The notes beneath the pieces are model-generated. The model was not told the origin of the DNA, did no database searches, and worked only from the letters and a program-made list of their open reading frames with translations. From Mactromeris polynyma (taxonomy: Eukaryota; Mollusca; Bivalvia; Venerida; Mactridae), in the NCBI GenBank assembly GCA_032209605.1, contig JASFXZ010000029.1, positions 2,531,001-2,595,000 on the forward strand: a DNA stretch of 64,000 bases, written 5' to 3'. Position numbers and translations under genes: made by a program. Below, piece after piece: positions 11,401-26,400 of the stretch; position 1 is the first letter of the stretch; each line of letters begins with the position of its first letter.

Positions 11401-14400
11401 AGGAACTCAAATAAAGGACTTGATTTGAACAAAAACCTTCTGATATTTAAGGAATGCGGCTTATACATGTACCACAATATAAGATTAAGTTTTTATTGTT
11501 GGTTTAATAGGAGCTTTGAAATTAATAAGAAGTATAAACTCTTCATTAATATCTCGGTGAAAATGATAATGATCAAAAAGCTTCTCATGTGCATCACGAA
11601 CTTCGGTACCACCGGACCAAAAAAACAACAACATGAAAAATGACAATGCAGTATAGTTTTATTTACGATATGAGTTATCGCTATGTATCGTACAATAGTA
11701 TGATTATACAAACCATCATCATCATCATCAGTGTCACAGTCATCACCATCACCGTCACCATCAGTATCAGTCTGATCAGAATTACTCAGGTTAGGACACG
11801 TGTCACATGCATCTCCAAACCCATCTCCATCAACATCGGACTGATTCCAGTTACTAACAAACTGACAATTATCCTGTAAAATATATAAGGGTGGCATAGT
11901 GGTTGATGGGTAAAGTGGAAAACGATCAGTGGTAAACATCTAAAGAATTGTTCTCTTGGAAAACGATCAGTGGTAAACATCTACTGGATGAGGAGATAAA
12001 CACACGTCAGAGAAATATATAATTTGTACAGAAAAAACTCTAAGATGCTTGTTTAAATACACAGCTGTATCATTTTAACCTTTTAAACATGACTGACATG
12101 AGTTCTACTTACCAACCAATCATATCTTCCATCGCTGTCATCATCAGTATCACAATTATCACCCAGATTGTCACCATCCGTGTCTTCCTGCATACTGTTA
12201 GGGACATTGGTACATATATCCTGAAATGCATACTCATTGTTACTAGAGATATTACACAAATTGTTTGTTTTATCCCTATTGTTTGATTGATAGTTGGTGA
12301 GACCAGTATTTATCATATCGGTAGAAAATATTTAATCGTACTGTAATTCAAATAACCATGTATTTTTAAGCAATTTTTTCGCAAGAAATATCGTCTTAAA
12401 ACCATAGAATTCATTAGTAGTATGTGGTTACACTTAGACTTGTTCAAATTAAAGGTGGATATTCTTATTTCATTATAGTATAACATTCTCCACAACGTCC
12501 TGGTAATGTTGATACAATATATTGTTTCGATGATACGTCGTGTGTTTGGGATCACTCGTGTATATTTTCCGGGCTTAGCCACGCTTCGACCACATGTAGT
12601 TAAAATGTGCTCCATATTTAAGTTACATATCGAGGGCTCAATGCAACACTGTCGTAACTCCTATATAAATACATAGGAGTTACGACAGTGTTGCATTGAG
12701 CCCTCGATATACAGAATGAAAAAAACGGTTCTCAACGGACACTATAGCGTTTCTATAATTATCTAACTTTCATTCTAACTTTGTTTATGAGTTTGTTTTA
12801 AATTTTATCAATGTGTTGCTTACTTTTCTGCATCCCCAATCAATGCATACTATCCCTGTGTCAGGGTGACCGTCATTATCAGAGTCTAATCCACAGAATT
12901 CACCATTACCAGCATACCCAGGCTTACACTGGAAAACAGAGAGAAACAAAACTGACGCACATGCTGTTTTAATAAGTTACATCAATTATATGACCATATC
13001 GAACCATTGTGATTTCTGTACAGTAATTTGAAATTTGGTAAAACATACTATCTTAAATACAGTCTGACCTCTGATGTGTTTAAGAAGATACATCGGGACC
13101 TGATATTTATTTCGGATCATACCAAGTATTCGGATACATGGCTACAATGTAGAATGAAAGAGGTCGGACTGTAGTTGATTTATAACGTATTTAAAGGCAA
13201 TAAACTGAATAGTGATGCAACGTTTTGTAGATTTGAAGTCAAGATAATTTGTTATGAACCTGAACGGCATTCAAAAATTACATTCATTAGCACTCACAAC
13301 TCCATTAAAAGGATTGGTTAGTTATGTTATTAAACCTTACCTCAACAATATTAGATATAGCTGAACCAAAGGAGATTGTGACGAGTTATTTCCCTTTAAT
13401 TGCCATCTACAAGGTGTATTATATATACATATATAGAAGGGGCAAAGGGAGAGAACTCTAGATGGAAATTAAAGGGAAAGAACTCATGACAATCTCTTGT
13501 GAGCTGTGTACACTTACCACACATCTATACTGAGCAGGTCCTAGATAGATACAATCTGCTTCTGTTATACAGTCATGGGTACCAGAAATACAGAAATTAT
13601 CTAAATAACATCCACTCTTGTTTGTTCCCATGTAGCCACTGGCACAGAAATCACAGTAATAACTGCCCTGAAATAATGTTGTGGTGTTCTTTAATTAACA
13701 TCAATAAGTTTAGGAATAATTAAAATCAAAATAAAAAGGTTTAATTAAAGTGTGCGCTCTATGTTTTCGTCTTAGAAAATTGTTGTAAATAGTTTTTTAT
13801 AAAAGTTAGATCGTCTTAGAAAATTGTTGTAAATAGTTTTTTATAAAAGTTAGATCGTCTTAGAAAATTGTTGTAAATAGTTTTTTATAAAAGTTAGATC
13901 GTCTTAGAAAATTGTTTTAAATAGTTTTTTTATAACAGGTAGACTTGATAAGTTATTTAAGTCTTGGTAAAATACTATGGCTTTTAATCTTAACACACAC
14001 TATATATACATTTAGAAAGCAAATACAAAATACATTAGGCAAGCCAACACAAAATATCTGGATTTCTTTGTTGTGAGAAATGAAATAATTTACTTTGTAT
14101 GAGGCAATATACTATAATTTACATTGTGTGAGGCAATATTCAAGACTCACATTTCCAGTCAATTACACTTACCCATTTGGTACAATGTTCAGGACATGGC
14201 AACATTTCCGAATCGGTTCATTTAAATTGTATTTTGAATCAAATAAACACTTACAACTGTGTTAACACAAGTCATGAGTGGATCACATCCTCCATTATCC
14301 GTAGCGCATTCATCAATATCATCACATTCTTGGTAGGTGAAATTAGAACGTTCCAAATTAAGGTATTTAAATACACGTAAATGTGTATCATAGGCGTAAG

Positions 14401-17400
14401 CATCCTCGTACGTGCCATTGTAACCATGTGGACACTCTAGACATTGGTATCCAGGCTCCGTGTTGATACATCGACTTTGGAAACAAGGGTCATAAACTGA
14501 ACACTAAAATACAATATAAAGTAATTAGAAACTAGATTCCCTGTACCAATAGCGATACTTCTCCATGTTCTATGTGCAAGAAAGAGACATCAATCATTCT
14601 ATAAATTAATTAATCAGAGGGGACTTACTTCGCAAAAGTTATCACATTAACATATTAAAAGAAATATGCATAGAGATTTATACCCATTCAACTGGCTTAT
14701 TTCAATGATTGGAGTTTAATCTAAATGATAGGACTTTTGTGACATCGTATATTATGTTGTGACCTTCGATGTTACCCGGGTAGGACAAGTTGCTGTTACC
14801 CATGTAGGACAGCAATAAAGTCAGACCATAAAATAATCCGTTCTTATATGCAAAATAAGTAATGCTAGTGTTACATTATTTAAAGAAAATAGGATAAGAG
14901 ATGGACGATAATTCTTGTTATGTAGATGTTTTTTCTAAACTGTATAGTATTGTGTAGAGACTGTACCTCGTCTACATCAGTACACGTATTGCCGTCCCCA
15001 GTAAGACCAGCCTCACACGCCGTACAACCATAGCCTCCGCTACCTGTTGTATTATACAAAAGAGTTAAATATATACACAACAGCTTGTATATAGACAGGA
15101 CACTGTCTGTCATATTTGTTTAATAGAATGTGTACAATGTGACCTAGTCCAGCCATGGACGTCACATCTCTATACTGTCGCTGTGCACTATGTTACTACG
15201 ACGCGTGTAAAAGACACAGACATGTTTGCGGGGCTACATGCGACCCTACATTAAGACATTATCCAACTGTTTCATGCTAATAATCCACTCTTAGAACGAT
15301 GTTACAATATCACAACGTACCAGGGTGGTCCAAACAGTTTGAAGATTGGACGTGTTTTGTTACTTTATTGATATTAGATATACATGTACATGTACATAAG
15401 AAATGAAATGTGTATACAGATATTTTAATTATATACTTTTAAGTTTATTTCATGCTTTCCAGTAGTTTACCGCGAAATATCTGTGAATTATTAAGCGATT
15501 TAAGTTTATTTCATGCCTTCCAGTGGTTTACCGCGAAATATTTGTGAATTATTAAGCGATTTCTCAAAGAGATAATGACGTCATATAAATTACATTGTGA
15601 GCATCTGACTTAAATATTCAATCGAGGCTATGCTATGCCACTATTTCGTCTGCTGTTCACTTGGTAAAACTAACATTCGACCTCACACAAGAACACACAA
15701 ATTGTCTATCTATAATTGTATGTATGACGATTGGGCTAAAATTAGCATTTCTACTTATGTACAACGTAAGATACTCATCAAAAGAGAAACCCATTGAGCA
15801 GTTTAAAAAGCTGAACAAGATTACTAATGTTTCATTCAATAACCAATCTGTTGAGTGGAGACTGTATTATGATGGTCCTTACCGGTGTTAAAACAGTACG
15901 ACATTGCGTAACATTTGGTTCCATCAAGACAAGGACACTCGGTAGAATCACTGCACAGTATACAGCCACTGCCACTACTGCTATATTCCTCTGGTTCGCA
16001 TTTATTGCACTGTGACATACGTTTTCCGCTGAAGTATCCATCTGGACAAGTATTGCATGAACTTTGACCTTCAAGGTCCTGATATGTTCCTGTATCACAG
16101 GGTTCGCATTGCTCTGAAAATAGTGAGGTAAATTGATGGATGGGTCTTACTCAGACAGCCAACACAAACGTCTGTTCTACGCATGGCATGGTGATCAAAT
16201 GCGATACATTTACTTAATCTATTTCAATTCAATATATGTTTTATCAGGTACTAATTGAAACTCAAGTATTACTATGGCTAGATGCGTCACAAGTATTACA
16301 TTCAACCCAATTTATGTTGCTTAATTGATTATGCTACAATGTATCACGTATATTCTTGGCAGCGACATGGCATCATCGCGGCTGTTTCAATTGTAGTTAA
16401 GTTACAATTGCTCTACTAGGGTGGTTCAGATTTTCAAGCATTTTCATCAGTATTTTGGTTACGCAGGTAATATGTAGTGATATTCATGCAGGGATATTTA
16501 AAGTAATATTCAACTGTACCTAGATTGCCATCAGACCATGAGCCGTTCCCACAGATGGTTCTTATACCATTGAGACAAGCGTAGCCGGCTTCACAGTGTG
16601 TGCATGATGCTGGACACGAGGTGTTTGTACATTCTACATAGTGAAATGCGTCACATGGTGTAGCGTATCCGTCTGAGCATATCTGTTGCAATGGAAACAT
16701 ATCATATATAATTATGCATCAGTTAATACTGTGCATTTAGTTTATTTGCAATTGAAATATACTAATTGCATATACGTAATTTTTAATGTATACTACTGTC
16801 ACTGAATACTTTCATTGCGACATCATAATTATGCTTATTTCATAATAAAACGCCGCTTAGAACAAATACACATTTTTCGGCGGAGCAGTATAATATTTAT
16901 TTTGACCTACATTTTAGACCAATCAAATATGGTACATGAAGCGCGTTGTTTAAATATGCAACGAATTAGACGATGATTGGTTCATATTTTAAGTGGAGAG
17001 GCACCAAAGGGGGGGGGGTGTCTCGAAAAGATAATTCACTTTCCCGTAGCGTACCCCTCTGGTGAAATATGGCGATTTTTGTTTTTAAAGATATTTCTTG
17101 TTTACATTATAATTACAAATATGGGGTATGTATTTCAGACAAACATAAACATTTTGATGAGACGAAAGTTCAAGTTATTTATAGTGAACTCCAATGAAAG
17201 AATATGGTAAGACATAAACGTTGGAATAAGTTTGTTGAGATTAAGTAAAGACAACATGTTGCTTAAAGGAGTAGACAAGTACTAGTATGGCAGAATCAAC
17301 ATACCCAGCCTGCGGGGCAAGTCTGACACTCTGATTCCAGACCAAATGAATGTTCGACAGGATTTCTATCACATGTACCGGAAGTGTTGTCACAGCGACC

Positions 17401-20400
17401 ACACATCTTCTGTACCCCTTCTCCTTCACAGTAATACGTTGTCTCACATCTCATACAACTAACATCATCTGTAGAATATATATACAAGTGTTATCTACTT
17501 ATTTATTTCGTTGTTTGGTTCAAAATGTATTTGAATCCTGAGTACTGAATATTACGGAGCCCCTGAAGTGACATTCAAAATTGCGAAAAATGTCAGTTGT
17601 CACTTTCGGGGCTCCGTAGAATATCTATTTTGAAAAGTATAAAACACATTTTTTCAAAATATTTTTAAAATTTATTTCAAAATGTATCTAAACTATATTT
17701 CAAAATGTAAGTGTATGCTACTAATTGCTTTTTGTAATGCACAAATGACGAAAATCATGAAAATTGACAAAGAAAAATTTCGTTTTATCTGGGAGCGCAA
17801 GTGACCTGGGTTGCAGCCCAGAAGTGTATTAATTCAAATGATAATGTGAGATGTGAATTTGCCCAAGTATACATATTTTCACGAATGTACAATAATGACT
17901 TAATTGTTTATTAACATTTAAATACATGAATATACAATAAACAATTATTACGAATTATTTGAAGCAAAGTGAGATATTTTGTATCAAACTTCAACGCTTA
18001 CAATACAATTGCTCGTCCTGAGAACATCCATTGAATTCTAGTCTCATCGATATATTAGCACCATTCCATGTCTGTGGATTGACCCGGATCTTGTTGCTAA
18101 GGATGACAGGGTCAAGGTCATATTTCACAACAGTTGTACGATCACTGTTACCAGTGTAAACCTTGAATGAAATATCATACCGTTCATTATCATTTTCTTT
18201 GTCTATCATAATTACAATAATTTGTTTAAAATGTGGTTAGTACGGTGGCCAAGAGGTGACAAGTGTGAAATAATTTTTATCTCGTTCCCACGACTAAGTA
18301 AGAACGAGTAAGTAAGTCGTGGCCTCGAGATAAAAATATTTTCACACCTCTATGCCACCGTAGTTTAGTGATATATTAGCGTTAAAAACCACTGACAAAA
18401 AAAATACTTTAACGTGATCCGACTATTGCATTGAATGGATAATAAAACAAATCGCATCCCAGCTATTAAGCTGTAGTTCTTCTGTACTTATATACAGTGT
18501 CATTCATCAAAACTGTGCATTCAGTCTGAACTATTCATAGCCTTTTGTTTATGACTCATTATTTTGGCGTTTTTCATACTGGTTTGGATTATGAATGATG
18601 AATATGAATATTAGCTAGCTTGTCTTTAACAAAAACACTTTGCTTAAATGTCTGTCTTTATTAGTAATGTGTGCATGCTATTTACTTTTTCATGTTTAGA
18701 AATGATTTTATAGGTATTTGTTTATTTGCTTGACGCTAATCTTTCATTGATGCAAAATAATCAGATACTGTTCTACTGAAAGAAATTCTTTGATATTTAA
18801 AGCAATTAAACATTTGCACATGCAGCATACTATCATCAACCATTGCTATACCGTTGTTCCATTGACGTTTGTATATGTAAACCAGGTGGCACTATCTTCA
18901 TCATAGTACTGGAGTTGAAATGAGGTCACCCATTCATCAGCATCCGACCTTCCCTGTATATGTACAGATGTGTATCTATACGGCATTGCCATATCCACCT
19001 CCACATACTGATTGGTGTCCACAACACCGGCCACCCAACCTCCAGCTAACTCACTGTACACATCTAGAGTGATAAAATATCGTATATTGGCATAACTAAA
19101 ATGCTGTTGTAATTGGTCACTGTAACATCGCCATATTTGTAAATTATGAGCAACAAAACTCAACATTAATAGTATTTTTGAGAAAAATGGAATGTGAATG
19201 CCTTCATGCAGATGTGCTCTAAAGTATTGCATTATAACCTTGCTTAATAGTGTCATGGAACTGAAAAACACCAGTCTGAGACAGGTATTTCCTATGTTAT
19301 TACTAACTAGGAGTGTAGGTCAGGATAGAAAGTACTCGTATCAGACACTTGTATTTGTTAGTTTTGGAAAAAATGTACATAAAGTGACAATGAAGAGTTG
19401 TAGATACGCTCCACACAGCGCTTTGATTCCACTACCGTTACAAATTATGAAGGTATCGGAATAAGCGACCGATGCTAAAGGAGAGTATGTTGTAGAGTAC
19501 ATCTGTATGACGTCATTTACCACCGACTTTCTCATATTGATGACTTAGCATATTTCTCATACTGATGACTTAGCATATTTCTCATATTGATGACTTAGCA
19601 TATTTCTCATACTGATGACTTAGCATATTTCTCATACTGATGACTTAGCATATTTCTCATATTGATGACTTAGCATATTTCTCATACTGATGACTTAGCA
19701 TATTTCTCATACTGATGACTTAGCATATTTCTCATATTGATGACTTAGCATGTTTTGGCCAAAATAAGACTATGTGCCTTTAACAGGTACAAGCTTTTTA
19801 TACAAACGATCCACGGAAATTTCCCAAATATTAATCGAATGCAGTAGCACTTTCGGTACTTTTTCAAAATAGGTTGAATAATTTCGGTAGCAGTGATAAA
19901 ACCTACCCATGCTCCATACGTAAATTAGATATCTGAGAATATAAATATGAATGATGCTTGCATGTGTTTAATATAATTATCACTTTGCTAATTTTGTGAC
20001 TAATTAACTCACTTTCTATTTGGTCAACACGCGCCCTCCCTGGTCCGGTTCCTATTGGATCGTACGAGGAGGAAGCGTCCATCATACTGTCCAGTACAGT
20101 ACCTGTGGTCAGTCCCAACAAGTCACTGCATGCTGAAATATTTGAAGTTCATTTTAAAATTATACAATACAGTCGGAACTCGTTTATTCGACAATCTTCT
20201 ATCCGAATTCTCGGTGTCATCCGAAATAAATAATAGTTCCCGATTTTTTTATGCACGTCGAATTGAAATGGGCTATTCGGAACCATGTATTATTCGAAAT
20301 AAAATTACTGACCCGATGAATTCGAATGAAAATATAATATACAAAACAATACAATAAATGTTAACGATATTTGTATTTTCTTACAATAACAGGCCTATAC

Positions 20401-23400
20401 TTATAGTACCACAAAACATGCATATTGATCATAAAATGCTATCGCTACTTTTGAATATGGTCCGATCATGAATGCGCCCTTTAATTGCGACAATTTCTGA
20501 TAAAGCGACTTTCTGGTAATTATTGGCATTTTTCCAGTTTAAAAACTTTTTCCTTGTGATTTTTTGGGTTGATATTTTTGTTTTTAACCTATACTCAGTA
20601 GGCCCTACATGTAATAATGCACAGTGTGAGATTTCTAAATTTTAATTGACTGACTTATAGGAAATAAAAAAGAACGAGACATGATATTATTGCACGTGTA
20701 CGCAACATGTATGCTAAATGTCATGACAATCGACAAGTATTTTCATATTTTTTTTTTTAATGAAGTATGGTTGGTACAATTCTGTGCGTTTTTAAATGTA
20801 CTGAGTGTATTTGTCTCTGAAAAATTGACAAGAAACCACTTACGGAAATCATATACCCAGTATTTCGGAATTCTCAATGTCATTTCACCCGTGGTGTCAT
20901 TCACCAGAAATAGATATGTAATCTCCCCGAATAAAACATCTAAGACGCAAGTATTGCTGACAGTAACACTTATAGTTGCTTTCATCCCATAAGGCACCGT
21001 CCCGTTGTCCATGGCAATCACGTCGAAGATCAACGTCGTATACAGCAGATACACGTGATCCCATAAATCGTCACTGTCAGTAAAATTAGCAACCGGACTG
21101 AAACATCAAAACAATTTTTTCACATATGAGCGCCGCTGTACGATTTCCAACCTCTTCATTAAGTGACGTCATTACCAGAAAACTTCACATGTGACTTCAC
21201 CATGTACTGACAGTAAGCGATATTTGCCCCATATGGCAATATCAAAACAAAGTGACCATATGGAGTAAATATTGTTTCCTGCTTTCCAAAAAAGTGACAT
21301 CACATGTAACGTTTTCTTGAAATGACGACACTTACAAAAGAGGTTATAAATCCCTTAGCAGCGCTCATATATAGATTTATGATAAATTCTGTGTTTAAAC
21401 TCTCAAATTGTCATTCTAGTCATTTTCTGTGTGTTATTCTTTAACACAAGTCACTGAGATATAGAAACACTAGAACTTGAATTATAAAAACAATACCTCC
21501 CCACACATATCCCTAGATCATGAACAAAACGTGGGAACATTCAATTAATCAAACTTTCGCCACGAGGAACAACAAAAGTATACACAACAACTCTGACATG
21601 AAATAATCAAAATGACGTCAAAGTACATTTAAACGTTTGGTGAAATTTGATAAAACATAAAAATTAAAATCTTCAGAAAAACAAAGTTTCAGATGTAATA
21701 TCTACATCTATTCTTTGGGCTTTGAAAAAAGACTAATACTTATATTCATAACAATAATTTCACCGGATTTCTTTATTGATTGAAGACAGTAGTTGCTGAT
21801 GCCACACAATAGTACAGTAAAACCTCACTTAAAGACCACCTCAATAATAAGACTAACTAAAAAACAAGAATACAATTTTCAAGTCCATTTTGACTGTTTT
21901 CCTCAGTATACAACCTCAATATTAAAACCACCTCAACAAAAAGACCAGTTTTAAGGGTCCCAATGTTGGTCGTATTATTGAGGTTTACTGTAGTTAATGT
22001 CACCATACAATAGTACATACTCTTCAGTGACGCTGGAAACAACATAACGTATATTCCCATTCTCTCCACTATCAGCATCTGATGATGAGAAGACTACAAG
22101 AGGAGAATCTACCAGCACAGGCTGTGGTGTCAGTGTCGCTGAAGTAGGTGATAAAATTGGACAATTGTCATTCACATCAGCAATTATAATCTGAAATACA
22201 AAGTTAATACAATTAATTAAATACAGGTTTGATTGTTTTTCACATATCGGTCTTCACAATAGTTATTGTGCAGGACAGCATGAATGATGACGTAACAGCA
22301 AGCTAGTAAAATACTAGTATGTATAACAAGACGTATTAAAATTACTTACTATACCGCACGAGTTATATGCCTATATTCTGTCTAGAGTTCTCTCCCTTTA
22401 TCCCTTCTATAGGATATTCATATATAGTACAATGAGTATAACGCTTTTCACGCTTGACCTTGTCTTGTACTATATATAAAGGGAGAGAACTCTAGAAGGG
22501 ATAAAGGGATACAACTCTAGAAGGGATAAAGGGAGAGAACTCTTGACAATTTCTTGTGAACTACACCACGATGAGTTTTTCCAAAATGCTGCATTAAAAA
22601 AAAAATTCAATACTCTGATGAAATGCACGATTTGGATCAGCTCTAATCCGACAATTAACAATATTGATGTCATTATACATGTTATAAATGATGTTTAAGA
22701 ATGCGCAGTCAAGTTAAATTGGCGTTTGAAACTGTAACCAAATAACTTACACGTATGCCGATATAGCCAGTCAAACCATTCCCTGTATCATCAATCTGCA
22801 GCAACAGATAGTATTCTTCGGTCACTTCGTAGTCTAATTCGTCAGCTAAAGCCACGTATAAGGAATGTGTGGCCACAGAAAATGTTTCTGTTGAACTGTC
22901 ACTAGACATGACAACCAAAGGTGAAGTGGAATTGCATTCTGCAAAGAAAATACCGAGTACTTTTAACTCAGAAATCTAATATACTAAAGGAATGAACTCG
23001 GACATTTTGAAATGTTTTTTTTATTTCCCATTTATAAATGATGATCAAAATGGAACCGTAACCTCTCAGCCGAAAACTTCAAAATGTCATGATTATTGTC
23101 TGGGACAAATTATATATAATACAAACACTGGTCTGGTCTTATGTGTATTTTAGTCTCTGGATTGCATCGAATGTATCATTTACGCACTCTCCATTAGGTA
23201 CTGGAAGAGTTTAGAGACCAGTCTCAAAAGTGAAGCATCTGATTGGTTGCTTCTGAGCTCAGTCTTAAAATTAACCAATGACAAGACCGCATTCTGAGAC
23301 TGGTCTCCAAACTAAGATATTTAATCTTACACCATGTTCCAATTGGTGCCCGGTTCAATTTACATCGCATCTGTATGTGATACACTTTTCTAGCTAACCT

Positions 23401-26400
23401 TTTAACAAATAATAAATAACACAAAGAGTTCAGATGTTGTTGTTGTTGTATATGCTTTTATTTATCGTCGCCACCGGTTTCCCACATGGGCGACGCCTCC
23501 GGAAGAATGTTAGTCATATTAGATTTGGAGGATAGTGCATGATACAGAAGATGCCCCAGTTCCAGAAGCACCCCTGGTTCTTTTACGTGCTCGATGTAAA
23601 GCATCATACACGGGACCTCGGTTTTTAAAGTCTCGTCCGAAAGACTGTTAGTATGGTCAGTGATGGAGCGGGGAATCGAACCAGCGATCCCTGAATTACA
23701 AGTCCAGCGTTTTACCACTGGACCACTGATCCGCTACAAAGAGTTCAGACTTTTTCGCTCACAAATTATACCTACCCACATATGTAACATTATTTCCGTA
23801 TAAATCATAGATGGATGTATACACAGTAGCATTTACTGGGGCGGCAGTGAAGGTGTATGTGGTGGGCTCGATGGTGAATCTTCTTTCTTCATTTCCTGAA
23901 TAACACATCAGTTAACATTACGATTAATTTCTGTCAGATAATAAACAAACGTGATATTAAACTAGAACTGCCTTAAGCTAACATGGATATTCAAATCCTC
24001 AAAAAATAGTTTATTGAAGAAAAAACAACAACAACAACCATAAGCAACTCTTTTAAAGTTGTTCCATTAGTTTCAGTTTAATGTTACTGTGAAACAAGTT
24101 TACAGCTTATATTAATCACTCCAGTATACTGTTTCCTGGGTTACCAACACAGGAGATTGACACGAGTTATCTTCCTTTATCTAATATAGAGTTCTCTCCG
24201 TGAAGAGAACGAACTCGTGGCAATCTCCTGTGGTTTCTAAGCAGTTCTAACGCTTAAATAGGCATGGTAAAGTTTGTGCTTTAACCTCGTCCAAGGTGGG
24301 ATTCGAACTGACAGGATCAGGAGTCAGTGCTCCACCGCCAATTTCATTGTTTTGCCTGACCTTCTTATAAAACATTCTGATATACAGGCCATACGTATTG
24401 CGTACTCTTTTCAGTAAATATGCTAGATTATATTAAACCAATATCCTTTACAACATGATACCCATAACAATGAGGATTTATATACCACACCATGTGAACA
24501 ATAATGTGTGGACCTTTACTTGAGCCAAACAAACACCTAGACAAGAGATAAACATTAGAACAGCATATTTAAAGTAGAGCAGGGTCCGGGATTATAACGG
24601 ATACTTACACACATCACTCAAAGTACAAATTTACTCTTATTAGTCTCTTATTGAAATACTGATTATTCTTTTGGTCCATTTTCTTTGAGATGTTATGGTA
24701 ATTCTGAGATATGAGTGTAATGACTGGATTTGAGTGCCACTCTTACCATAATTACTCCAAGATCTCATATTACATTCAAACCTCTAAGATAATTGGACCA
24801 AAAAGAACACCCAGCAATCATTTAACATTATTGTACATTTTTTAACTCAATATAAGTCGCTATCAGAATAATAAGAGTAAATTTTGTGAGTATCCATTAT
24901 AATCCCGGGCGCAGTTCCAATGCCTAGTTTGCCCTTCCATACCTTTATACAATATGATATTGTAAGGACCGATGGAATATGTATCATTGAGTATTGCATT
25001 AGTGAGTATCTCCCCAATTTGTGTGTCTTCGTCCCATTCTACAGAGTAATCCATTGGAAGATCTTGTGTCTTGTCAGTACTAAATGTTGTGTCTTCCACT
25101 TCAAACAATAACACAGATTCACAACGCCTATTTTCAACGTGGAAAAGATCGAAGTGATATGTGACGCCAATCTGAGGATAACAAAAATCGTCATAATAGA
25201 AATAAGTAAATGCAAAAGAAATCGATTCGAGAGCATTCGAAAATTTACTGGGAAAACTGATAGGAGAAAATAGCTGAGACCACTTAGCGTATCATGTGGA
25301 ATTGGTTAAGAACAAATTTATATATGTTTTTTAGACCTTCTTTAAAATGACGAAAAAACAAAAACGGAAGACGACATTGCAAATCAATATTACCATCTGT
25401 GACACAGAACGTTTGAACTCAGATAGATCAGGCTAACCACTGAATGCCTGACCTTCTTAAAGAAAACATACAAAATAATAGTCTAGTTTTAACTTGTATG
25501 AATATATGTACTGAATATTTTTATTATTATATGACCGATACGTTACCTCCAGTGCCAAATTAATGTTAGATGACGACGGTGTTGGACTGCTGCATGTACT
25601 ACCGCTTAGAGTTCCTTCCTGAACATTTACATAACCACCTACAAATATACAATCTTTGTGATAATACATGCCTTTTTGTATTGATGTCTTTTCTTTTCTA
25701 TCAATTGGATATTGATGCAAGTTCCTGTTTTAATGATTTCAACAATTTTTTTTCCAAAATCTGTCTAAGTACATTACAATGGTCATGGCCATATGATTTA
25801 ATGAATAATGTTTTGTGATGCATATATGAATATGCTGTTTTTCGGCGATTTTATTATATTTACATATTATCATTATAACTTACATTGTATTTTCACAACC
25901 GTATAGGAATTGTTTCTCTGAACGGTATTGTTGAAGCCAACTTTAAAAATGGCTAAGCAATAATAGAGAGAGAAATCGATGCGCTTGACAACTTTACAAA
26001 TTATCATTGCAGGCATGTGTTTACTTTCCAATTCACATATCACCTTAAAAAGAGTTAGAACCGTTTAATTAACCATAGTATATACTAGAGGAACAATAAT
26101 GTTGAACAGAACCGAAATTTTTTATTTTCATAGTTACTAAAAGTTTACATGTTATATGTATGCAATAGGAAACAAGCTTATTACCGTTTTCAGTAGCGGT
26201 CGATAGATCGAGGACAAAACAAGGAATATTTGAGTCGTCCGTGGCTATATATTCAAACACTTGTACTTCATTAATATACAACCACATTGCCTCACCGCCA
26301 CCTAATGTGATAAGTTCTGTACCACTGTAGACAAGTCCTGTACGTATTGCTGTTGTAAATCTATCAGGAAAAGAAAGAAAGGCGTTTGAAAATATGTCAT

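Noticed and set aside
11493..11939. 148-codon minus-strand frame taken as one exon
   Set aside because: Only 11,714-11,873 is exon; the rest is intron read through past the donor, as phase with the next exon shows.
14165..14220. Extra EGF-like exon ([10 protein letters not shown] on the minus strand)
   Set aside because: A donor is present, but no acceptor, and exons 40 and 41 join in frame without it.
23458..23718. 86-codon minus-strand frame
   Set aside because: It is the body of a tRNA-derived SINE with target duplications, not a gene.
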